From Hamadaea flava (lineage in GTDB: Bacteria; Actinomycetota; Actinomycetes; Mycobacteriales; Micromonosporaceae), in the NCBI RefSeq assembly GCF_024172085.1, contig NZ_JAMZDZ010000001.1:2480001-2544000 (forward strand): a DNA stretch of 64,000 bases. Direction: 5' to 3'. The first letter of the stretch is position 1, and every line of letters begins with the position of its first letter. The position numbers and the translations under genes are program-made. Shown in pieces: positions 17,064 through 24,444 of the stretch. Under the pieces are notes generated by a model. That model made no database searches. It worked only from the letters and a program-made list of their open reading frames with translations, and was not told the DNA's origin.

Positions 17064-18653
17064 ATGTCCACCACCGAACCGTCAGCCACGAAGCGCAGGC
17101 TGATCCTTCTCGTCCTCGTCGGCTCCCAACTGCTCGTCTGGATCGACAACACGATCCTCGGCAACGCCCTCGAAGTTCTGGCCGATCCGACGCACGGGCT
17201 GGCCGCGTCGCCCGGCCAGCTCCAGTGGGCGATCGGCTCCTACACCCTCGTCTTCGCAACGCTGATGTTCACCGCCGGTGCGCTCGGCGACCGCTACGGG
17301 CACCGGCTCGTCCTCGGCGTCGGCATGGCCGTCTTCGGCGCCTCCTCACTCTGGGCCGCGTACGCGAGCAGTCCGGGCGAACTCATCGCAGCCCGCGCGG
17401 TCATGGGCGCCGGCAGCGCGCTCGTCATGCCCGCCACCATGGCCGTGCTCACCTGGACCTTCCAGGGCGCGGCCCGCGCTCAGGCGTTCGCCCTGCTCTC
17501 CTCGGCCGCCGGCGTCGGCATCGCCATCGGCCCGGTGCTGTCGGGGGCGCTGCTCAGCCGCTTCTGGTGGGGCTCAGTCTTCCTGATCAATCTGCCCATC
17601 GTCGCCCTGTCGCTGCTCGGCATCATCGCCCTCCTCCCGGAGTTCAAGCCGCCGGCCGCTCGGGCGCTGGACCTGCCGGGCCTGGCGCTTTCCGTGAGCG
17701 GGCTCGGGCTCTTGGCGTATGGCCTGATTCGAGCGGGACAAGTCGCGGCCTGGGACCGGCCCGAAGTCTGGGGCACCGTGGTGGCCGGGCTGGCCCTGCT
17801 GGCCGCGTTCGTGGCCGTGGAACTGAAGGCGCGGCAGCCGAGCTTCGACCCGCGCCTGCTCGCGCGGCGCGTCTTCGGCGGCGGAACCGCGGGTCTCGGC
17901 CTGCTCTTCCTCGCCATGACCGCGAACTCGTTCTACTCCGCGTTCTACCTGCAAGGCGCGCGCGGCTACAGCCCGCTGGAAGCCGGTCTGCTGGCCCTCC
18001 CGGCCGCGGTCGGCGTCATGATCGCGGCCCCTCTCGCCAATCAACTGGTACGCCGAACGTCGGTGCGAGCGGTGACGGCCACCGCCCTCACCGTCGCCGG
18101 GCTCGCGATGGGATCGTGGAGCCTGGTCGGGCTGACCACGCCGATCGGCGTGCTCGAAGTGCTGATGCTGATCCAAGGTTCCGCGATCGGCATGGTCATC
18201 GCGCCGGTGACCACGGCGGTGATGGGCACGCTGCCGCTGGAACGGGCCGGGGCCGGCTCCGCCGTGAGCAACACCGTGCGCCAAACCGGCGCGGTGCTGG
18301 GGATCGCGCTCGGCGGCACCATCATGTCCATTGTGTACCGCTCGTCGGTCACACCCTCACTCGGCGCATTGCCGGCCGACCTGCGCTCGCGGGCCCTGGT
18401 CTCAGCCGAGTACGCCCGATCGCTGGGCGACCCGGGCGTCACCACGGCCGCCAACGACGCGTTCGTCCACTCGCTTCACGTCACCACCCTGTGGACGATG
18501 GCTGCCGCGTTGGTCGGAGCGCTCGTGCTGGCCGTCTTCCTCCGTCCCAGCCCCGCTCCCGCTCCCGGCGCTACCGCTCCGGAGGCGGCCGCTTCGGGGG
18601 CTGACGCCCCCTCGCTCGCCGCCTCCTCCTCCCCCCACTCCCTATCCCGTTGA
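17064..18653 (+). CDS. DHA2-family MFS drug exporter (14 TM)
   Basis: 529 aa with about 14 hydrophobic helices, the size and pattern of the EmrB/QacA (DHA2) group. WIDNTILGNALEVL in helix 1 is the D-x-T-I-x-N-x-A motif, and GALGDRYGHRLVLGVGMAVF is motif A. It exchanges protons for hydrophobic drugs. The C-terminus (from about 495) is a low-complexity Ala/Pro/Ser tail that ends inside the start of repeat copy 3. Starts at the ATG 17064 after AGGGG. Divergent from and probably controlled by the MarR gene. Confidence 0.92.
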   Translation: MSTTEPSATKRRLILLVLVGSQLLVWIDNTILGNALEVLADPTHGLAASPGQLQWAIGSYTLVFATLMFTAGALGDRYGHRLVLGVGMAVFGASSLWAAYASSPGELIAARAVMGAGSALVMPATMAVLTWTFQGAARAQAFALLSSAAGVGIAIGPVLSGALLSRFWWGSVFLINLPIVALSLLGIIALLPEFKPPAARALDLPGLALSVSGLGLLAYGLIRAGQVAAWDRPEVWGTVVAGLALLAAFVAVELKARQPSFDPRLLARRVFGGGTAGLGLLFLAMTANSFYSAFYLQGARGYSPLEAGLLALPAAVGVMIAAPLANQLVRRTSVRAVTATALTVAGLAMGSWSLVGLTTPIGVLEVLMLIQGSAIGMVIAPVTTAVMGTLPLERAGAGSAVSNTVRQTGAVLGIALGGTIMSIVYRSSVTPSLGALPADLRSRALVSAEYARSLGDPGVTTAANDAFVHSLHVTTLWTMAAALVGALVLAVFLRPSPAPAPGATAPEAAASGADAPSLAASSSPHSLSR

Positions 18654-18730
18654 TCATGAACTATCGGTCGTGATCAACCGGCGTGTCGCGTCCTTAGCAC
18701 CCTGATCGACTCCACGACGGCATGATCAAC
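18649..18730 (-). repeat. Intergenic GATC-rich repeat, copy 3
   Basis: On the minus strand this is the same element as copies 2 and 5, including GACGCGACACGCCGGTTGATCACGACCG and TAGTTCATGATCA. Its two ends touch genes. The left end supplies the last codons and stop of the MFS gene, and the right end supplies the TGA stop of the convergent MarR gene. Insertion or expansion of the repeat between two convergent genes would give this arrangement. Confidence 0.85.
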
Positions 18731-19133
18731 GGCCGAGCATTTTGCGGAGCAGATCACGCAGCTGCTCGCGCTCGGGTTCGCTCAACGAACGCAACGGTTC
18801 GGCGGCGAACCCGAGCGAGCCGCGTAGATCGTCGACGACGTGGCGGCCGGCGTCGGTCAGGGCGACGTTCTTTACCCGCCGATCGCCGGGATCGGGCTCG
18901 CGGACGACGAGGCCCCGGCGTTCGAGCCGATCGGCGATGCCGGTCACGTTCGACGGGTCGCAGTGGAACTCGTCGGCCAGCCGCCGCATCGGCTGCGGCT
19001 CGGCCGCCACGAGCATGAGCAGCTTGGCCTGCATCGCCGTGAGCTGGTGCGTCCCGGCCGCGTCCTCGTAACCCGCGTTGAACCGGGCCGCGATCTCGGC
19101 CATGAGCTGCACCACTTCTCGCGTCACCGTCAT
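18726..19133 (-). CDS. MarR-family regulator (next to MDR oxidoreductase)
   Basis: 135 aa. MarR winged helix: LTAMQAKLLMLVAAEPQPM, RRLADEFHCDPSNVTGIADRLERRGLV as recognition helix, and wing DPGDRRVKNVALTDAGRHV. The stop codon lies in the end of repeat copy 3. It is divergent from an MDR oxidoreductase with only 47 bp between starts, and an 8-bp-arm inverted repeat (19144-19165) sits in that gap. Autoregulation and control of the oxidoreductase in response to an electrophile or quinone are the likely role. Confidence 0.9.
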   Translation of the reverse strand: MTVTREVVQLMAEIAARFNAGYEDAAGTHQLTAMQAKLLMLVAAEPQPMRRLADEFHCDPSNVTGIADRLERRGLVVREPDPGDRRVKNVALTDAGRHVVDDLRGSLGFAAEPLRSLSEPEREQLRDLLRKMLGR

Positions 19134-19143
19134 GACCGCCAGT

Positions 19144-19165
19144 ATAGTTGAGGCAGTTCAACTAT
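19144..19165. promoter_or_regulatory. MarR operator in marR/oxidoreductase intergenic region
   Basis: ATAGTTGA-N6-TCAACTAT, perfect 8-bp arms in an AT-rich patch, between divergent starts at 19133 and 19181. Size and AT-rich dyad fit MarR-type operators. Binding here would cover both promoters. Confidence 0.75.
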
Positions 19166-19180
19166 TTATGGAGGTCAAGG

Positions 19181-20173
19181 ATGGCTCGCCAGATCACCCT
19201 CGCGTCCCGCCCGGCCGGCTGGCCGACGGCGGAGAACTTCGCGCTGGTCGAGGGGGAGACGCCGGCGCCCACAGAGGGACAACTGGTGGTACGCAACCTG
19301 TTCATGTCGGTGGACCCCTATATGCGGGGACGGATGAACGACGTGAAGTCGTACGTCCCGCCGTTCCGGCTCGGGGAGCCGCTCGACGGGGGCGCGGTCG
19401 GCGAGGTCGTCGAGTCGCGTGCCGACGGATTCGCTCCCGGCGATCTCGTGCTGCACGGGCTGGGCTGGCGTGACATCGCGGTCCTCGACGCCCGCCACGC
19501 CCGCAAGGTCACTCCGATCGAGGGGCTGTCGCCTTCGGCGTACCTGGGCGTGCTGGGGATGACCTCCCTGACGGCGTACGCCGGACTCCTGGACGTCGCC
19601 GAGTTCAAGCCGGGCGACGCCGTCTTCGTCTCCGGCGCCGGCGCGGTCGGCAGCATCGCCGGGCAGATCGCCAAACTCAAGGGCGCCTCCCGGGTCATCG
19701 GCAGCGCGGGCTCGGCCGAGAAGGTGGCACACCTGCTGGACCTCGGGTTCGACGCCGCCTTCAACTACAAGGACGGCCCCGTCGGGCAGCAGCTGAAGCA
19801 GGCCGCGCCGGACGGCATCGACGTGTACTTCGACAACGTGGGCGCGGACCATCTGGAGGCCGCGATCAGCTCCCTCAACCAGCACGGCCGGGTCGCGCTG
19901 TGCGGGGCCATCGCGGCGTACAACGACACCACGCCGCCCGCCGCGCCCCGGAACCTGGCGCTGGCCATCGGCAAGCGGCTGACCCTGCGCGGATTCATCG
20001 TCAACGATCACGGCGCCCGGATGCCGGAGATGGTCGCCGAGATCAGCGGCTGGCTGAGCGAGGGCAAGATCTCGTTCCAGGAGACCGTCGTCGACGGGCT
20101 CGACAACGCCCCCGAGGCGTTCCTCGGGCTGCTCCGTGGCGAGAACACGGGCAAAATGGTCGTCCGCCTCTGA
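19181..20173 (+). CDS. NADP-dependent MDR oxidoreductase (LTB4DH/CurA type)
   Basis: 330 aa, medium-chain reductase without zinc ligands. The N-terminal catalytic lobe includes FMSVDPYMRGRMN, diagnostic of the leukotriene B4 dehydrogenase / 2-alkenal reductase branch. The nucleotide-binding site is VSGAGAVGSIAGQIAKLKG (about 147-165), followed by DVYFDNVGADHLEAAI. It would reduce activated double bonds of enones or alkenals with NADPH, often a detoxification step. The ATG at 19181 is chosen because GGAGG sits 6 nt upstream and the family starts here; a longer in-frame start at 19148 would run through the operator. Confidence 0.9.
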   Translation: MARQITLASRPAGWPTAENFALVEGETPAPTEGQLVVRNLFMSVDPYMRGRMNDVKSYVPPFRLGEPLDGGAVGEVVESRADGFAPGDLVLHGLGWRDIAVLDARHARKVTPIEGLSPSAYLGVLGMTSLTAYAGLLDVAEFKPGDAVFVSGAGAVGSIAGQIAKLKGASRVIGSAGSAEKVAHLLDLGFDAAFNYKDGPVGQQLKQAAPDGIDVYFDNVGADHLEAAISSLNQHGRVALCGAIAAYNDTTPPAAPRNLALAIGKRLTLRGFIVNDHGARMPEMVAEISGWLSEGKISFQETVVDGLDNAPEAFLGLLRGENTGKMVVRL

Positions 20174-20249
20174 CCCTCGCCTCGCCCGCCCCCTGCTCTA
20201 CCCCACCTCACCCCACCTCACCTCGCCCGCCTGTGTTTCGCCGCACGGC

Positions 20250-20311
20250 GCTCGCCCCTGCGGCGCTCGCGCTGCTCTCTGCGCGATCATGAACTTATGG
20301 CCGTGATCGAT
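20250..20311 (-). repeat. Intergenic GATC-rich repeat, copy 4 (partial) with CGAGC tract
   Basis: A partial inverted copy: GCGCGATCATGAACTTATGG and the next GATCGA box are kept, and the rest (to about 20390) is degenerate. On its outer side is GCGCTCGCCCCTGCGGCGCTCGCGCTGCTC. This is the inverted match of the sequence flanking copy 5, so 20250-20296 and 20462-20508 form an arm pair of about 47 bp with two or three mismatches. It lies in the 391-bp gap between the oxidoreductase and the ClC gene; no gene is seen in that gap. Confidence 0.7.
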
Positions 20312-20393
20312 TGCGTTTTCGCAGGTCGCTGAACCACAACCAGGTGATCGTCCCCCCGGCGGACTGATCCACTGCCCGACGCGGACATCCCCT

Positions 20394-20545
20394 GTTGATC
20401 AGGGAGTTCCGGGGTTGATCAGGGCGCTGGGGACACGACACGCCGGTTGATCACGACCGATAGTTCATGATCGCGCGGAAAGCAGCGCGAGCGCCGCAGG
20501 GGCGAGCGGGGCGAGCGGGGGCGAGCCGAGCGAGCCGAGCGAGCC
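20394..20545 (+). repeat. Intergenic GATC-rich repeat, copy 5, with CGAGC tandem tract
   Basis: Plus-strand copy (20394-20480): TTGATCAGGGAGTTCCGGGGTTGATCAGGG, then GGACACGACACGCCGGTTGATCACGACCGATAGTTCATGATCGCGCGGAAA. It is joined directly to tandem GCGAGCGGG and CGAGCCGAG units (20481-20560) that reach the ClC stop codon. The same combination of GATC-rich element and CG-rich tandem units occurs at 14761-15031. Confidence 0.85.
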
Positions 20546-20564
20546 GAGCGAGCGGGGCGAGCGG

Positions 20565-21821
20565 TTAGTCGGCGGGGGCGACGGTTTCTACGGTGGGCTT
20601 GGCGCGCCGGTCCAGGAATTTCGTCGTCAGCCAGGCCGCGGCGACGGCGAGGACCGCGGGTGGCAGGACGTCGAGGCTGGACGCGCCCACGAGCAGGCCC
20701 GCGAACAGCAGCGGCGAGAAGATCAGCCGTGTCTGCGCCGCCATGCCCGCGGCTGCCCCGCCCGCCAGGGCGAGTGTCGGGGACAGGTCGAACCAGACCA
20801 CGCCCAGGGAGGCGATGGCGACGCCGAGGAAGATCGCGGGGAAGATCGGGCCGCCGCGGAAGCCGCAGCCGAGGCAGACCGCGTACGCGAGGAATTTGGC
20901 GATCAGCAGTACGAGCACGATTTTCGTCGAGTCCGCGGTGGCCACGACGCCGACGCTGGTCTGGCCGGAGAAGAGCACGTCTTGGGAGTTCGCGCCGAGG
21001 GCCCGGGCCAGGAGGGCCAGCAGTCCGACGGCGAGGCCGCCGGCTAGGAGCAGGGCCGGCATCGGCAGCTTCATTTCCGAGACTCGCGTGCCCAGCCGGT
21101 GCACCCGGGCCAGGGCGAATGAGCTGAGGACGCCGACGACCACGACGATCAGCAGGTCGCCGAGGTGCACTCCGGTGTACGCGGGCAGGTCGGGCACTTC
21201 GAGGCCGGGCGCGTCGAGTCCGCCCCAGGTGCCGAAGCCGACGAAGATCAGGTAGCCGATCGCGGCGGCGACCAGGCCGGGCAGCAGGACTGGCAGCAGC
21301 CGGGCGCCCAGGCCGATGCCGCCCTCGAGGAGCAGCATCCCGGCGACCAGTGGGCCGCCGAACAGCGCGGAGATCGCGGAGAACTGGCCGGCGTTGGAGA
21401 TCACCGAGGCGCCCTGTGTGTCGAACTTCGCGTAGCGGTTCGCCACCATGCCGACCACCGAGCCGAGCGCGATGACCGGGGCCTCCGGGCCCAGCACGGC
21501 CCCGTATGACAGGGAGCCGAGGGCGGCGAGGAAGACGCCCGGAGCGTGCGAGATCGGGGTGGCGGCGGTGCTCAGTCCTTTCAGCGGGGAGTGGCCGCCG
21601 TCGCCGGGCAGGAATCGGCGCGCCAGGACGACGATGATCGCACCGAGGACGGGGAGCGAGAGGACGGCGTACCAGGGTGGTTCGCCGGGGCCCCAAAGCC
21701 AGTGTTCGAGCCCGTGCACCGACGCGATGAACAGGGCTGCCACCAGCGCGGCCGGGATGCCGATGGCCGCACCGAGCAGGATGAGCCGCAGGTACGCCCG
21801 GCCAGTGGGTGGTTCCGCCAT
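20565..21821 (-). CDS. ClC-family chloride channel / Cl-/H+ antiporter
   Basis: 418 aa with about ten membrane helices. SYGAVLGPEAPVIALGS is the position of the GREGP filter with its gating glutamate kept. NAGQFSAISALFGGPLVAG and GCGFRGGPIFPAIFLG are the other two pore signatures. Slightly short for the family, with no CBS domains. It moves chloride (or another anion) across the membrane, possibly coupled to protons. The start ATG is preceded by GGGCAGGT. Divergent from the HdeD-like gene (60 bp between starts); an acid-response role for the pair is plausible but not shown. Confidence 0.92.
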   Translation of the reverse strand: MAEPPTGRAYLRLILLGAAIGIPAALVAALFIASVHGLEHWLWGPGEPPWYAVLSLPVLGAIIVVLARRFLPGDGGHSPLKGLSTAATPISHAPGVFLAALGSLSYGAVLGPEAPVIALGSVVGMVANRYAKFDTQGASVISNAGQFSAISALFGGPLVAGMLLLEGGIGLGARLLPVLLPGLVAAAIGYLIFVGFGTWGGLDAPGLEVPDLPAYTGVHLGDLLIVVVVGVLSSFALARVHRLGTRVSEMKLPMPALLLAGGLAVGLLALLARALGANSQDVLFSGQTSVGVVATADSTKIVLVLLIAKFLAYAVCLGCGFRGGPIFPAIFLGVAIASLGVVWFDLSPTLALAGGAAAGMAAQTRLIFSPLLFAGLLVGASSLDVLPPAVLAVAAAWLTTKFLDRRAKPTVETVAPAD

Positions 21822-21881
21822 ACCTGCCCTCGTCTCTCCAAATCAGCCACATTCACCCCGAATTAGCCTCATATTAGAGCC

Positions 21882-22460
21882 ATGACGACGGCAAGTGTTC
21901 CCAAGATGCCCGGTTCTGCGGGCATGTCCAAGACTTCCGGTGGAATGCCCTGGTGGCTGTTCCTGATCACCGGCACCGCCTGGATCATCGTGAGCTGGTT
22001 CGTCTTGGGCTTCAACAGCCGGAGCGTCGCCTCGATCGCCGCGCTCGCCGGCGCGGTGGTCCTGGTCGCGGCCATCGCAGAGCTGTTCCAGATGTTCACC
22101 GCCCCCGGCTGGAAATGGCTGCACGGCGTACTGGCCGCGCTGTTCCTCGTCACCGGAATCCTGTGCTGGGCGAATCCCGGCAAGACGGTGTTCTGGCTGG
22201 CCGCGTTCGTCGGCTGGTATCTGCTCTTCAAGGGTGTCGCCGACATCATCCTGGCGTTCCTCACCAAGGCGGAGAACGACGCGTGGTGGCTCGGCCTGAT
22301 CGTCGGCATCATCGAGATGCTGCTCGGCTTCTGGGCCGCCGGGCGGTTCACCCGGTCGCTCTACACGCTGATCGTGCTGGTGGCGGCGATCTGCCTGGCT
22401 CGCGGCATCACCGACATCATCATGGCGTTCCGCGTACGCAAGCTCCAGCACGCCGAGTGA
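21882..22460 (+). CDS. HdeD-like membrane protein (DUF308)
   Basis: 192 aa with six short hydrophobic helices, usual for HdeD/DUF308. Typical blocks are WWLFLITGTAWIIVSW, GILCWANPGKTVFWLAAFVGWYLLFKGVADI and GRFTRSLYTLIVLVAAICLARGITDIIMAF, a threefold helix-pair repeat. E. coli HdeD is an inner-membrane acid-resistance protein; the biochemical role is unknown. CATATT lies six bases before the ATG, so this may also be a leaderless transcript. The next membrane-protein gene begins 7 bp after the stop. Confidence 0.88.
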   Translation: MTTASVPKMPGSAGMSKTSGGMPWWLFLITGTAWIIVSWFVLGFNSRSVASIAALAGAVVLVAAIAELFQMFTAPGWKWLHGVLAALFLVTGILCWANPGKTVFWLAAFVGWYLLFKGVADIILAFLTKAENDAWWLGLIVGIIEMLLGFWAAGRFTRSLYTLIVLVAAICLARGITDIIMAFRVRKLQHAE

Positions 22461-22467
22461 GCGCCGG

Positions 22468-23631
22468 ATGCGGACTCTGCGGTGGACCGGGGCCGTCGTC
22501 CTCCTGGTGATCTCCAGCCTGCTGGTGGTCGCCTCGGTGACGGCCCGGTTCGCCCGCTCTGAACTGCTGAACACCGATCGCTATGTGGAGACGGTCGCTC
22601 CCTTGGCCAGCGATCCGGACGTCCAGCGGGCGATCACCACCCGGGTCACCGACGCGGTGATGAACTCGGCCGATCTGCCGGCCCTGATTCAGCAGATCGC
22701 GCAGGCGACCGGGATCAAGGGCGCCGAGCAGGCGGCGACGCTGGCCGCGCCGGCCATCACGAACTGGATCAAGGGGCAGGTTCAGCGGATTGTCGGCGAA
22801 CTGGTCACCTCGCCGCAGTTCGCGACGCTGTGGACGGAGATCAACCGCTCCGCGCATACGCAGATCGACAAGTTGCTCACTGGCGAGGACGGAACGATCG
22901 TCTCCACTCAGAACGCCGACGTCGTGATCAACCTCGGTCCGGTGGTGACCGCCGCCAAGGACAACCTCGTCAACCGGGGCTGGGGCTTCCTCAGCAAGGT
23001 GCCGGACGTGTCGATCCCCTACACCGTCGCCACGATCGACAACCTCCCCGAGATCCAGCGGTACGTGAAACTGCTCGACAAGGCCGGGACCTGGCTGCCG
23101 ATCCTGGCGCTGGTCGTGCTCGGGCTGGGCGTGTGGTGCGCACCCAACCATCGGCGCGGCCTGCTCGTCGGACTGCTCATCAGCGCCGTCCTGCTGCTGC
23201 TCACGCTGGGGGCGTACGCGGTCTTCCGCAACAAGTACGCCGAGAAACTGTCCGCGAAGGGCTTCAACACCGACGTGGCCCTCACGGTCTGGGACCAGCT
23301 CCTGCGGTACCTCGTCATCGCGCTGGCGACGACGACGGTCGCGGCGGCCCTGGCCGCGATCTGGGTGTACCTGGCCGGGCCGGGTCGCGGCGCCACCCTG
23401 TTCCGCCGCGGCGTGAACACGGCGATCGATCCGGTCGGCCGGGCGATCGGCCCACGGCCCGGCGTACGCACTTTCATCCGCCGGTGGCAGCCCTGGATCG
23501 CCGTCGTGCTCGCCGCCGGGGCGATGTGGTGGCTGCTCGCCAATCCGACCGTCGCGACCGCCCTCTTGATCGTCGCGGTCGTCGCACTGCTCACCGCCGT
23601 GATCACTCTGCTACGCCGGTTGCCCGCCTGA
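22468..23631 (+). CDS. Conserved actinobacterial membrane protein, function unknown
   Basis: 387 aa. One N-terminal membrane helix (8-27), an extracytoplasmic helical domain (about 30-205, starting NTDRYVETVAPLASDPDVQRAI), then four further helices: ILALVVLGLGVWCA, GLLVGLLISAVLLLLTLGAYAVF, YLVIALATTTVAAALAAIWVYLAG, and a C-terminal pair near 345-380. This layout is common in actinobacterial proteins of unknown function, and I cannot name a role. It is co-directional with and 7 bp from the HdeD-like gene, so probably one operon. A small hairpin follows the stop codon. Confidence 0.85.
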   Translation: MRTLRWTGAVVLLVISSLLVVASVTARFARSELLNTDRYVETVAPLASDPDVQRAITTRVTDAVMNSADLPALIQQIAQATGIKGAEQAATLAAPAITNWIKGQVQRIVGELVTSPQFATLWTEINRSAHTQIDKLLTGEDGTIVSTQNADVVINLGPVVTAAKDNLVNRGWGFLSKVPDVSIPYTVATIDNLPEIQRYVKLLDKAGTWLPILALVVLGLGVWCAPNHRRGLLVGLLISAVLLLLTLGAYAVFRNKYAEKLSAKGFNTDVALTVWDQLLRYLVIALATTTVAAALAAIWVYLAGPGRGATLFRRGVNTAIDPVGRAIGPRPGVRTFIRRWQPWIAVVLAAGAMWWLLANPTVATALLIVAVVALLTAVITLLRRLPA

Positions 23632-23632
23632 C

Positions 23633-23652
23633 GGCGGTGATCGACGACCGCC
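23633..23652 (+). terminator. Short stem-loop after the HdeD operon
   Basis: GGCGGT-N8-ACCGCC begins two bases after the TGA. The stem is only six pairs with no U-tract, so this is a weak call. The next 200 bp to 23853 hold no gene. They contain a possible -10 box TAGGTT at 23814-23819 for the following gene pair. Confidence 0.35.
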
Positions 23653-23853
23653 ACTGTCGGCGTACCAGCTGAGCGTCGCGGAGCTGTTGCCCCGCGGGCC
23701 TGGCCGGTATCGAGCTCCAGGCCACAGTGGATTGGTCTACACGCTGGAAAAACCACCCCAGAGTTCACTTGAGGACGACGCGCGAACGATGTCTTTGTGG
23801 AGCGTGGTAGTGCTAGGTTGTAGCCGGCCGGTCACGCTCTGGGGAGGCGGCGC

Positions 23854-24444
23854 ATGGACCGAGAGATCCGGGTCGATCCCGCTGCGCTGCGGGATTTCAC
23901 TAAGGACCTCACGTCGATCTTGAACGATGTCTTGCAGCCGGGTCTGGAACGACAGAAGTTTCTGTTCACGGACCCGGTGACGTTCGGCGAGAGCAATCCG
24001 AGCGGCGAGCTCTTCCAACGGCGGACTGAGACGTCGCAGGCGATCCGTGAGGCACACGGGAACCTGTCGCGGCAGATCGCCTCGTTGCAGTTCCTGATCG
24101 AGGCCGTCGGCAAGATCGCGGACGGCTATCAATCGTCGGACGCCCTTTCCGAGGGCGCGCTGCAGAAGGTGTTGCAGCGGACGGCCGGGGTCGTACCGGG
24201 AATCAACACACCGGCCGCGCCATCGGCCGGGCCCGCGCCGTCCGGTGTGGAGACGCCACCGCCGGCCGATGTGACGCCCGTGGACAACGCAGCCGCGCCG
24301 TCAGCCGGCGCGCCGCCCAGCGAACCGGCCGTCGTCGAACCCACCGTGGAATCGACTGTGGAACCCACTGTGGAGCCGACGGTCGACACCGCCGCGGTGG
24401 AGCCGGTCGACAGCCTGGAGCCGGCAAAGGTGGTGGAGGGCTGA
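23854..24444 (+). CDS. PE/Esx-like helical protein with Pro-Val-rich tail (first of a pair)
   Basis: 196 aa, not closely recognised. Residues 1-105 are predicted helical (DPAALRDFTKDLTSILNDVLQ, then SQAIREAHGNLSRQIASLQFLIEAVGKIADGYQ), the size of a PE or Esx helical hairpin, but without a WxG turn. From 110 the protein is Ala/Pro-rich with short Glu-Pro-Thr-Val repeats at about 168-182. The start ATG follows GGGGAGG. Its stop overlaps the next start by one base (TGATG), so the two are translationally coupled, as PE/PPE pairs are. Likely a type VII-exported or surface protein; this rests on context and shape only. Confidence 0.7.
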   Translation: MDREIRVDPAALRDFTKDLTSILNDVLQPGLERQKFLFTDPVTFGESNPSGELFQRRTETSQAIREAHGNLSRQIASLQFLIEAVGKIADGYQSSDALSEGALQKVLQRTAGVVPGINTPAAPSAGPAPSGVETPPPADVTPVDNAAAPSAGAPPSEPAVVEPTVESTVEPTVEPTVDTAAVEPVDSLEPAKVVEG

